Below, one piece after another: positions 9,372 through 16,800 of a stretch of 64,000 bases of DNA. The position numbers were made by a program, and so were the translations under genes. Within the stretch, counting starts at the first letter, position 1, and every line of letters begins with the position of its first letter. Source of the stretch: an uncultured Mesonia sp. (GTDB lineage Bacteria; Bacteroidota; Bacteroidia; Flavobacteriales; Flavobacteriaceae); assembly GCA_947494545.1 (NCBI GenBank), contig CANLVH010000003.1:186001-250000 (forward strand), in the 5' to 3' direction. The notes under the pieces were generated by a model that saw nothing but the letters and a program-made list of their open reading frames with translations, ran no database searches and was not told the DNA's origin.

Positions 9372-9592
9372 TTTCGGGATATAGCCCTTCGACATTTCGT
9401 CTGCGCTCAATGCAGGCATGCTCCTAGGGTCGCAGCTCAGGATAAACTGCACTACAATAAGTGTAGTCTTTTTTAAAATAATTGGTTTAAAAATCAAGAG
9501 TTTCGGTTTTTAAATTATTTTCGGGATGTAGCCCTTCGACTAGCTCCTAGGGTCGCAGCTCAGGATAAACTGCACTACACCAAGTGTTGGTT
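9372..9592 (+). repeat. two degenerate modules sharing ends with tRNA-Pro
   Basis: Module 1 (about 9372-9463) and module 2 (about 9519-9592) both begin TTTCGGGAT(A/G)TAGC like the tRNA-Pro gene at 9645. Both also contain GGGTCGCAG, as the tRNA does before its T stem. The interior differs and holds the CTTCGAC...GCTCAGGATAAACTGCACTAC words of flavobacterial intergenic repeats. The spacers after each module (ATTGGTTTAAAAATC versus ATTAGTTTAAAATTA) are also related. This looks like tandem duplication of the locus followed by decay or repeat invasion. Neither copy can form a complete cloverleaf. Confidence 0.6.
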
Positions 9593-9644
9593 TTGTCAAG
9601 ATTAATTAGTTTAAAATTAAACTTTTTTATTATAAATATAATTT

Positions 9645-9718
9645 CGGGATGTAGCGCAGTCCGGTAGCGTACACGCCTGGGGGGCGTGGGGTCGCAGGTT
9701 CAAATCCTGTCATCCCGA
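9645..9718 (+). tRNA. tRNA-Pro (anticodon GGG)
   Basis: A full cloverleaf can be drawn. The acceptor CGGGATG pairs with CATCCCG. The anticodon stem CACGC/GCGTG encloses loop CTGGGGG with anticodon GGG at 9679-9681. The T arm is GCAGG-TTCAAAT-CCTGT and the discriminator is A. CCA is not encoded. The ICE integrase gene starts 227 bases downstream in the same direction, the usual arrangement when an element uses the tRNA 3' end as its attachment site. Confidence 0.97.
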
Positions 9719-9752
9719 CAACTACGGTGTCAATAAACACCAAGTTACAGCT

Positions 9753-9800
9753 AATCTTATGAAAATCAATGGTTTCCATTTTTATTGAAATCATAAGATT
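9753..9800. repeat. inverted repeat at the ICE left end
   Basis: AATCTTATGA (9753-9762) and TCATAAGATT (9791-9800) are perfect reverse complements with partly matching inner flanks. A smaller hairpin, GGTGT/ACACC, lies at 9726-9741 directly after the tRNA. Both sit between the tRNA and the integrase gene, where recombinase and accessory-protein sites are expected. Confidence 0.65.
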
Positions 9801-9820
9801 GGCTTTAATATCAGATGAAA

Positions 9821-9852
9821 GGTTACCTATTCGGTTACCTAAATTGTTACCA
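9821..9852 (+). repeat. three 12-base-period GGTTACC iterons
   Basis: GGTTACCT, GGTTACCT and TGTTACCA start at 9821, 9833 and 9845, an exact 12-base period. They lie about 100 bases upstream of the integrase start. They are candidate arm-type sites for the integrase or for an excision factor. Confidence 0.7.
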
Positions 9853-9883
9853 GATTTTTCACTATCTTGGTAATTCAATAGAC

Positions 9884-9910
9884 TTGACTTTCGCAACGAT
9901 TTGACTTTCG
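9884..9910 (+). repeat. direct repeat TTGACTTTCG, two copies
   Basis: TTGACTTTCG occurs at 9884-9893 and 9901-9910 (17-base period), just before the integrase start. A third identical copy lies at 43781-43790, upstream of the excisionase-like HTH gene. The shared word suggests a common protein acts at both places. Confidence 0.7.
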
Positions 9911-9945
9911 TAAACAAATCAATTATTCACGTAAAGCGATAGTTT

Positions 9946-11199
9946 ATGCAGACTTCAAAAACTTTTACCATTCATTTTTGGCTGAGCAAAGCCAAAGCAA
10001 AAAATGATTTTGCACCCATTTACGCCCGTATCACGGTCGATGGGAAACGTGCCGAAATCAGTTTAAAACGATCTACATCGGTTACCTATTGGGATACCCG
10101 TTCCAAGAGGTCAACTCTTAGGACTTCCGACGGAAAGGCACTCAATATTTACCTTGACCAAGTCTATTCCGATTTGTTGACTTGCCACAAACAGCTTTTG
10201 GGCGAATCCAAGTATGTTACTGCCCAGGCCATCAAAGCCCGGTATCTTGGAGAAGATGAACAGCACAAAACGCTGCTTCAACTGGTTTCCTATCACAACA
10301 AGAATATGGTTTCGGTACTCAAGCCCGGTACTTTGAAAAATTATTTCACTACGGAACGCTATATTAAACGGTATTTAAAGAACAAGTTGAAAACCAATGA
10401 CGTTTTCCTGAAACAACTATCCTATAAATTCATCATCGACTTTGAACAGTTCCTACGTAACGGAAAATCCATAAACCGTTCAAAGCCCCTTAAGAACAAT
10501 GGGGTTATGAAACATCTGGAAAGGTTGAAAAAGATGATGAATCTTGCCCTTAAGTTGGAATGGATCGAGAAAGACCCGTTTGTAAGGTTCTCGCTAAAGT
10601 TCACAAAACATCAACGGGCATTTTTATCCCAATCGGAACTTGAAGTTTTGGAATCCGGTCAGCTTTCAAAAGAAATGCACCAGAAAACAAGGGACGTTTT
10701 CGTTTTTGCCTGTTATACTGGTCTCTCCTATATCGACGTGAAGTTGCTTTGCAACGAGCATATTGTACGAGGCATCGATGGGAATTACTGGATATTTACA
10801 AAAAGAGAGAAAAACGATGAAGTAGTAAAAATCCCGCTTTTGGACAAAGCACTTACTATCCTGAAAAATTATGACCAAGAACTTAAAAGCAAGCAAGAAA
10901 GACTACTGCCGGTATTTTCCAATCAGAAAATCAATAAATATTTGAAGGAAGTAGCTGCTATCCTAAAAATCAATAAAAAGCTCACCTTCCACGCGGCAAG
11001 GCATACATTTGCAACTACCGTTACCCTTTCCAATGGCGTGCCCATCGAGACCGTTTCAAAATTACTTGGTCATACGAAGCTTTCCACAACGCAAATCTAC
11101 GCTAGGGTCATCGAACAAAAAGTGTCATCGGATATGCGTTCGTTGCGCAGTAAATTAAACACCGCCGATAAGGACGAAACAAGGATGCATTATCAATAA
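9946..11199 (+). CDS. int: tyrosine recombinase (ICE integrase, CTnDOT-like)
   Basis: The 417-residue protein has an N-terminal arm-binding domain (about 1-100), a SAM-like core-binding domain (about 105-215) and a catalytic domain (about 225-400). Visible catalytic residues are the HAARH box (His349, Arg352), LLGHT (His376) and Tyr385 in TTQIYARV. The first catalytic arginine is replaced by serine (CYTGLSYID, Ser261), as is known for the IntDOT group of Bacteroidetes conjugative transposons. It is transcribed away from tRNA-Pro. It would integrate and, with accessory factors, excise the element. Confidence 0.95.
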   Translation: MQTSKTFTIHFWLSKAKAKNDFAPIYARITVDGKRAEISLKRSTSVTYWDTRSKRSTLRTSDGKALNIYLDQVYSDLLTCHKQLLGESKYVTAQAIKARYLGEDEQHKTLLQLVSYHNKNMVSVLKPGTLKNYFTTERYIKRYLKNKLKTNDVFLKQLSYKFIIDFEQFLRNGKSINRSKPLKNNGVMKHLERLKKMMNLALKLEWIEKDPFVRFSLKFTKHQRAFLSQSELEVLESGQLSKEMHQKTRDVFVFACYTGLSYIDVKLLCNEHIVRGIDGNYWIFTKREKNDEVVKIPLLDKALTILKNYDQELKSKQERLLPVFSNQKINKYLKEVAAILKINKKLTFHAARHTFATTVTLSNGVPIETVSKLLGHTKLSTTQIYARVIEQKVSSDMRSLRSKLNTADKDETRMHYQ

Positions 11200-11536
11200 T
11201 TAGGTATGGGAAACACCTTTAGGTTCTAAACCAGTCGGCACTCTTATTTTTTCTGGTCTAATCCCTTGCTGATTTTGGTTTTTTATTGAGCCATAATTTT
11301 CTGTGTTAAGTCATTTTATATCCTTAAAATAGGAAAGCTTACTACGCAAATGTAAATTTTCGTTTATGGTTTTAAATCTAAATAAAAATATAAGTGGTAA
11401 AGTTTGCTTATAATCAATGGTAAACTCGTAAAATACCATTGATAAAAGTGAATGCCTATTTGTAATTATCAAGATAATTTTGAAGAAAAGAATTGATTTT
11501 CCGTAATATTAATATCTTTAACAAAATTTTTTATTT
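11200..11536. other. non-coding gap after the integrase
   Basis: No credible open frame or tRNA is seen. The right part is AT-rich and must hold the promoter of the following defence-like pair. I see no strong hairpin terminator. Confidence 0.6.
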
Positions 11537-12565
11537 ATGACTATAAAATATGCTTCCCTTAACCATATAAATCATAGAGACTCTTCAATAAGAGATATTA
11601 ACATTACACATAGCGACTCCTTAAAGGAATATACAGACAAACTATTTAAGGAAATAACGGATAGCCCCAGAAAAAGACAGTATATATTTTCTAGTTCAAA
11701 ATCAGAGGTAAGAAATGTTTTAGATGATATCGTTACAGATAACAACCGGAAAAAATCAATTAATTTGGCTGCCCAGCGCCTCTTAAATAAAGAAAAAGAT
11801 GCCCAACAACAGCTTGACAATAAGAAATTAAAAGTAGATATTTTAAAGGGCAGTTTGTTCCAAGCATATATTGAAATAGATGGAAAGGAAAATATTATTA
11901 TTTGTAAGGCCGATCATAATGAATTTCTTGATGAAAACTCTCTTACGATTCGTAGTGGATTGCCTTGGGATAAAAAGATTTTTAAAGCAGCGTTGATACA
12001 TTTGAAAGATGGAATTGTTGCAGATGAAGTCGATGTCTTGGATGCTAACTTATCTAAATATTGGTGGAGAGAATTTTTAGAGCTTGAAGCTAAACATACA
12101 GATGCTTTTAATACAGAAAAATCTATGGATTTTTTTGACACCCGTGTTTTTAGCGGAATTAAGAAGAAACATCCAGCTGATTATCGTATTCTCAGAAACA
12201 GCTTCGTTGGCTACTATCGCAGGAAGGATATATTTGAAATAGAAGATTTTATAGAAACTCTTTTCTCAAATTATGAACCTGAGGATGAAAATTTAAAAAT
12301 TGATCCCTTGGTTGCTAAAATTAGATCTTTACCATCCAGTTTAGGTTTTGATAAAGCATTTGATATTTCAAAAAAACACATTAAAAAAAGAATGTCCACT
12401 AGGGTCAAAGTATCTGATGCAATTGATCTGTACTTAAAAACAGACGTTCCTCATTTCAGAAAAACATTACGCTCGGGTAAAACTAGCAGTGGACAAATGT
12501 ATTTACAGATTTTAACAGAAAATGAAGATGTTTATAAAGAGTTTTTGAGAAATGAAAATGAATAA
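11537..12565 (+). CDS. NA37/NdpA-like protein, first gene of a two-gene module
   Basis: The 342-residue soluble protein has a helical N-terminal third. A strand pattern (ILKGSLFQAYIEIDGKENIIICKADHNEF) and a YWWREFLEL...FF segment follow, both reminiscent of the 37-kDa nucleoid-associated (NdpA) family. The similarity is judged by eye and is not certain. The C-terminal part is basic (KKHIKKRMSTR). The stop overlaps the next start by 14 bases, so the two are translated together. Placement right after the integrase is typical for cargo. I infer a possible defence function sensing DNA state. No catalytic motif is evident. Confidence 0.5.
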   Translation: MTIKYASLNHINHRDSSIRDINITHSDSLKEYTDKLFKEITDSPRKRQYIFSSSKSEVRNVLDDIVTDNNRKKSINLAAQRLLNKEKDAQQQLDNKKLKVDILKGSLFQAYIEIDGKENIIICKADHNEFLDENSLTIRSGLPWDKKIFKAALIHLKDGIVADEVDVLDANLSKYWWREFLELEAKHTDAFNTEKSMDFFDTRVFSGIKKKHPADYRILRNSFVGYYRRKDIFEIEDFIETLFSNYEPEDENLKIDPLVAKIRSLPSSLGFDKAFDISKKHIKKRMSTRVKVSDAIDLYLKTDVPHFRKTLRSGKTSSGQMYLQILTENEDVYKEFLRNENE

Positions 12566-13985
12566 CATTTCAGAAATAGTAGGTTTTATTTTTTCCAATG
12601 GAGACAATCTTGTTTGTGATGATCGCTATGAAAAGACTATCATTTCAGGAATTGTCAAGAAAAAAACATCATTAAGAAATGAAGGAAAATTAAATAACTT
12701 TTTTAATGATATTTCTGATGAATGGAGCTTGACAATTACGCTAAATGAGGATGAAAATTTATTGACCTGTTCGAATTCTATAGATCATAGTTTTGTTAGT
12801 GAGTATAATGGGCTTCAACTTCTTCCAGATGATAAATTATCAATAAAATTAGAAATTTACAAAAATACAAGGAAGGCTAATAGAAATGTATATTGCGAAA
12901 AAGCTTTTAACGAGTGGGTTCAATCTAGATCGGCCATTGAACTGTTAAAGACAACTTCTAGTGATATAAAAAGGAATGGTTTTGTCAATTTCAATATAAT
13001 TGAAAACAAACAAGCTTATTTGTATTCAAAGCGTATTAGAGTAAATGATTCAACCTCTGTAAACAAAAATTTAAAAGCATATCCTGAATATTCGAACTTT
13101 GATCAAAATAACGAATATCCATACATAGGGAGTGATTTTAGAGTTTCAGAGAAAAAAGTGAGTTGTCCTTTTTTACAGTCCCGTCTTACGAATTTAAGTA
13201 ATCTATTTTCAATTACGAGCCTATTTGATGTTACCTATTTGCAGGGGGAGAATTTATTCTACCAGTTAAAAGGTTATAAATTTTTTCAAGGAAAGATACC
13301 TGCGAAGGATCTAACAGAGAAATACGACATATATTCAAAAATTAACAATTGGATTTTTGACGACAGTGCCAATATTGCTGATAAACTAGGCATATCGAAA
13401 AACATTATATCCCTTCATATCACGGAAAACAACATACTTTTAAATGATTCAGTATTTAGCTCTATTCTCTCTGGACACAAAATTTACCTCAAAGAAAATG
13501 TTTCTCAATACCTTAAAGTTAGATCCAAAATAAATGATGAATTAGCCGATATTTTAAAAGAAATAAGGAGTAGCCTTCAAGAATTGAGAACAAATTACCA
13601 AAAAAGTAATTTTCTTTACATATCCTTTTTTATGTCTGTTTACGTACTTAGAACCTTAATTAAGAAGGATTTTGAACAGATTTTTACCAAAGATACTACC
13701 GTGCTTTTCTTCGCTTTTATAGGAATATCCGTAATATATCTTATTTACACAATTTGGTCGGTTATCACAATGAGAGATAGGATAAAAAAACACTATCGAA
13801 ATGTTAAGGTAAAAAATCTGGATATAATGGAAAAATCAGACATAGAGCGAATTTTAAAAAATGATTCTGAATTCGATGATGAAATATCATATTTCAATAC
13901 AAGAATAAGCGTCTATGTAATCCTATGGATTTTAACTATGGTTGTCCTTACGTTTGCTGTACTCTATTTATCCGAAGCTATCTAA
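12552..13985 (+). CDS. unknown protein with C-terminal membrane helices
   Basis: Not recognised. The 477-residue protein has a soluble N-terminal region of about 350 residues. Three hydrophobic segments follow at about 353-370, 385-408 and 452-473, with a charged cytosolic-looking loop between the last two. There is no signal peptide and no nuclease or ATPase motif. It is translationally coupled to the NA37-like gene upstream. A soluble sensor paired with a membrane effector is a common plan among abortive-infection systems, so a membrane-damaging effector role is possible but unproven. Confidence 0.45.
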   Translation: MKMNNISEIVGFIFSNGDNLVCDDRYEKTIISGIVKKKTSLRNEGKLNNFFNDISDEWSLTITLNEDENLLTCSNSIDHSFVSEYNGLQLLPDDKLSIKLEIYKNTRKANRNVYCEKAFNEWVQSRSAIELLKTTSSDIKRNGFVNFNIIENKQAYLYSKRIRVNDSTSVNKNLKAYPEYSNFDQNNEYPYIGSDFRVSEKKVSCPFLQSRLTNLSNLFSITSLFDVTYLQGENLFYQLKGYKFFQGKIPAKDLTEKYDIYSKINNWIFDDSANIADKLGISKNIISLHITENNILLNDSVFSSILSGHKIYLKENVSQYLKVRSKINDELADILKEIRSSLQELRTNYQKSNFLYISFFMSVYVLRTLIKKDFEQIFTKDTTVLFFAFIGISVIYLIYTIWSVITMRDRIKKHYRNVKVKNLDIMEKSDIERILKNDSEFDDEISYFNTRISVYVILWILTMVVLTFAVLYLSEAI

Positions 13986-14915
13986 TTTCTATTAATTGAG
14001 ACACTAATTACACTCAGCCCATTCCCCTGCATTCCGCAAAAAAAGCTGCATTCCGGGAAAAGCGCTTCATTAAAAAGGTCTTGGTCACAACTCCAAAGCT
14101 TCCGATTTCCATTCCACTTGACCGCTAATTCCCAAGAAATGTCGGGAGGCGGCCAAACTCCATTCCCATCTACAGCTTTGAAGTCAAGTCCGCTTTAAAT
14201 ACTATTTCAAAAGGATAATCCGTTTTCATAGATCGGTCAGCACATTGCCTTACATTCCGCGAAAAGCTCCATTCTGGGCAAGGAGCTTCCTTACAAAGGT
14301 CTTGGACCTATCCAGTTTTGAATCCTTCATTACGCTTACCTGAACCGCTTCGCCGGCTCGGGACGCTCCATTTCTTCACAAAACGGGATACGTCCGCTTT
14401 TTCATCGGAAAGGCATCGCTTCGGTTTTCTTTACGGAATTTTCGGCGCGGTCTTCTTGAGCCCTTACTCGAAAATGCCTAAAAACCGAACCGTTGACTTG
14501 CACATTTTAAGGGGTTTATAATGGAGAGAGCCTTTATTGTTTTTCGGGACAACGAAAAACAGGCAGGACCCAACCAATTCTAAATGAAACCCTGCCGCTT
14601 ATTTCGCTTAACTGCCGGTACGCTCAAACGCGACCGGGTTTCAAAGAATTGCTAAAGCCCTAATGGAACTTGTCAAGGCTATACAGAGTTTTAGTGAAAA
14701 ATAAGGTTTCTACTTCCTTGAAATCCGCTGAAAAGGCGGATTTACTACGTTGCAGACACTCCCGATTTTACCCGAAAAGTCTTGACAAAACCCACTCTAT
14801 CCATTGTGCGGTGCACAGAAGAAAAGAACAAACACCCCTTAAAATTTAATCTGTTTTAAATCAATAGGGGAATTATAAATCAGTCTGTAACAAAGCAGAC
14901 ACAAAACTTTTTATT
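13986..14915. other. long non-coding stretch with a diverged direct repeat
   Basis: No convincing gene is seen. The one open frame (14318-14521) has biased, low-quality composition and no family. Two related segments, about 14030-14084 and 14253-14305, share CATTCCGC, AAAAGC, CATTC and the ending AAAGGTCTTGG. GC content is higher than in the neighbouring genes. The last 70 bases are the ssb promoter region. The stretch could hold a structured RNA, an origin or a decayed gene. Confidence 0.45.
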
Positions 14916-15260
14916 ATGAGTACTATTAAAAATCACGTACAGTTAATTGGAAACGTTGGACAAGAGCCAACCATTACGAACCTTGAAAGCGGCAAGAAAG
15001 TAGCTCGTTTTTCAATCGCCACAAATGAGTATTACAAAAATGCCAAAGGCGAAAAACAGACAGATACGAATTGGCATACAATCGTAGCCTGGGGCAAGAC
15101 TGCCGAAATAGTAGAAAACTATGTGGGCAAGGGTAAAGAAGTTGGCATATCGGGAAAACTAAAGACCCGAAGCTACACAACCGAAGCGAATGAGCAACGT
15201 TATGTTACCGAAGTGGTAGCCGATGAGATCTTATTGCTTGGAAGCAAAAGCGACAAGTAA
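14916..15260 (+). CDS. ssb: single-stranded DNA-binding protein
   Basis: The 114-residue protein has an OB fold: VQLIGNVGQEPTI, KVARFSIATNEYY, TNWHTIVAWGKTAEIVENYVGKGKEV and ISGKLKTRSY are signature SSB segments. It lacks the long acidic tail of chromosomal SSB, as is common for ICE copies. It would protect single-stranded transfer DNA during conjugation or replication. It stands first in the mobilisation region and has its own terminator. Confidence 0.95.
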   Translation: MSTIKNHVQLIGNVGQEPTITNLESGKKVARFSIATNEYYKNAKGEKQTDTNWHTIVAWGKTAEIVENYVGKGKEVGISGKLKTRSYTTEANEQRYVTEVVADEILLLGSKSDK

Positions 15261-15272
15261 TCTTTAAAATTA

Positions 15273-15310
15273 AAGAGGGCGTTCCTCTCGAAAGTTGCGC
15301 CCTCTTTTTC
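15273..15310 (+). terminator. intrinsic terminator after ssb
   Basis: AAGAGGGCG pairs with CGCCCTCTT around a loop of about 16 bases and runs into TTTTTC, 12 bases after the ssb stop. Confidence 0.85.
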
Positions 15311-15381
15311 ATTATTAATCCTATAAATAGAAATCACAATGAAATCGAAGATTCACGATTTCCCATTAAAAAATAGAAACG

Positions 15382-15765
15382 ATGAGTAAAGCACGAGTTA
15401 ACGAAATTAAACAGCGGTTGCAATATTTTACAGGAACAGAAATGTTCTATTCGCTACCACTTTTGAAAACAAGATTTACGGATGGACTGAAATATTTATC
15501 AGAAGTTGCAGAATGTTTTTGGCTTATTACCGATACTTCGGTAATTGCAAAAAGTCTGATGAACCGAAGCGAATTTATCACAATCGATTTTAAAAGATTG
15601 CCCGAAGATAAACAAGATTTTACAGGCTATGAAGCGGAAATTATTTATACCGATGGGAATGATAATATTTTAGAAAAACACGGTTATAGGGCAACCGATT
15701 TTCCGCTCGATGAACTGCGGTTGTTTTTTGTAAACGATACGCTGATGTTACCAAGCGAATACTAA
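15382..15765 (+). CDS. DUF6876-like ICE-associated protein
   Basis: The 127-residue protein begins KARVNEIKQRLQYFTGTEMFY and continues with TRFTDGLKYLSEVAECFWLITD. This pattern is seen in small proteins (DUF6876-type) common on Bacteroidetes conjugative elements and in plasmid accessory regions. Its function is unknown. It has no signal peptide or membrane segment. It forms a short unit with the 65-residue gene 12 bases downstream. The family name is from memory and moderately certain. Confidence 0.6.
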   Translation: MSKARVNEIKQRLQYFTGTEMFYSLPLLKTRFTDGLKYLSEVAECFWLITDTSVIAKSLMNRSEFITIDFKRLPEDKQDFTGYEAEIIYTDGNDNILEKHGYRATDFPLDELRLFFVNDTLMLPSEY

Positions 15766-15777
15766 AATTGAGAAGCT

Positions 15778-15975
15778 ATGATTTATCTAAATTTTACCGA
15801 TTTGAACGAGGAAACACAAGAGCGATTAATTGCCGATTCCAAGGAAGATGTAAAGGAAAAATATGGCAAGGCTATAATGGATTATGCAACAAAGCATAAC
15901 ACTAATTTGGACAAGATGCTCGACGAAGAAGTGTTGCGGAATTTATATTCTTATACCTATGTGTTTAACATATAA
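15778..15975 (+). CDS. small acidic hypothetical protein
   Basis: The 65-residue protein is acidic and helical (ETQERLIADSKEDVKEKYGKAIMDYA). It starts 12 bases after the preceding gene and is followed 22 bases later by a good terminator, so it is very probably a real last gene of a two-gene unit. No family is recognised. Confidence 0.6.
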   Translation: MIYLNFTDLNEETQERLIADSKEDVKEKYGKAIMDYATKHNTNLDKMLDEEVLRNLYSYTYVFNI

Positions 15976-15997
15976 ATTTCAGAACCAAAATGAAAAG

Positions 15998-16026
15998 ACA
16001 CCTCTAAATTTTAGGGGTGTTTTTTG
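15998..16026 (+). terminator. intrinsic terminator
   Basis: ACACCTCTAAA pairs imperfectly with TTTAGGGGTGT and is followed by TTTTTT. It closes the two-gene unit that ends at 15975. Confidence 0.85.
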
Positions 16027-16204
16027 TATGCAATTATTCTTATATCAAGAAAAAGATGTATCTTTATTTCGCTGAAACTCAGCAATCAATTTTAAGTATA
16101 GGTTATCCATTTTTCGACTTTCGCCGATAACCGTACACATCTAAAAATAACATATCGGAAAATTATTTTCCTAAAATGGCAATCGGTTTTTTCAACCGGA
16201 TTGT

Positions 16205-16408
16205 ATGGATTTTTGTCACGCTTGCGCGTGACGAAAAGGAATAGCAAGAGGGTAACACGCTGCGCGATGTTTCAGATTCCTTTTCGTTTTCAAATAGCTG
16301 ATTACCAGCAATTTGTATATATTTTAAAATCTTGACAATCAACGATTTGCGACAAACGGGCTGAAAGCGCCCATTTTTAGGGAAGATTTTGCGACAAATC
16401 GGCGAAAT
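16205..16408. other. candidate origin of transfer (oriT)
   Basis: This non-coding stretch directly precedes the relaxosome genes. It holds a perfect hairpin, GTCACGC/GCGTGAC (16215-16221 and 16226-16232). It also holds a direct repeat, TTTGCGACAAA at 16346-16356 and 16388-16398, flanking a GGGC...GCCC hairpin (about 16358-16372). Inverted plus direct repeats next to mob genes are typical of oriT. The nick site cannot be located by eye. Confidence 0.5.
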
Positions 16409-16789
16409 ATGGACTCATTTATTGGAATTAGATTTAAAAAGGAAACTGCAAAGCGTTTCCAGACTTTCTCACGCACTTACTTCAAATCGCACACCGAGGC
16501 AATGGCAGCAATGCTCGATTTTTTCTTCTATAACGAAATTTCGCCAAAGGAAAAATTAGGACCGACAGGGCGAACCATTGAAGCGAAACTGCTCAAGAGA
16601 ATCAATGCGGTCATTGCCATAATACGAGATGTGGAAAAGACGCAAACCAAACCTACGGTGGCAATGATTCAATCTTTATTTGAAGCAGAAGAACCAGAAA
16701 AAAAACCACTCATTTTAGAGAAAAAAGTGACTGAGGAAAAGAAAAAAGTTCGTTTCCAAGAGAAGCGAAATTTGAAGAACGAACTATAA
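16409..16789 (+). CDS. BfmA/BtgA-like mobilisation accessory protein
   Basis: The 126-residue protein opens with DSFIGIRFKKETAKRFQTFSRTYFKSHTEAM, the ribbon-helix-helix-like start of BfmA/BtgA proteins. It continues with SPKEKLGPTGRTIEAKLLKRINAVIAIIRDVE. The C-terminal tail is strongly charged. These proteins bind the transfer origin and help the relaxase. The gene starts right after the candidate oriT and 11 bases before the relaxase gene, the expected order for a relaxosome operon. Confidence 0.85.
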   Translation: MDSFIGIRFKKETAKRFQTFSRTYFKSHTEAMAAMLDFFFYNEISPKEKLGPTGRTIEAKLLKRINAVIAIIRDVEKTQTKPTVAMIQSLFEAEEPEKKPLILEKKVTEEKKKVRFQEKRNLKNEL

Positions 16790-16800
16790 ATTTTTAAGTT

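Noticed and set aside
9630..9917. Minus-strand frame of 95 codons containing GMTGFEPATPRPPGVYATGLRYIP
   Set aside because: This is the well-known translation of the antisense of a tRNA-Pro gene, not a protein.
11537..13985. Kiwa defence system
   Set aside because: Kiwa has a four-helix KwaA followed by a DUF4868 KwaB. Here the soluble gene comes first and the membrane gene is a large protein with C-terminal helices.
14318..14521. Plus-strand frame of 67 codons before ssb
   Set aside because: No family, no credible ribosome site and atypical composition for the organism. Left as part of the non-coding stretch.
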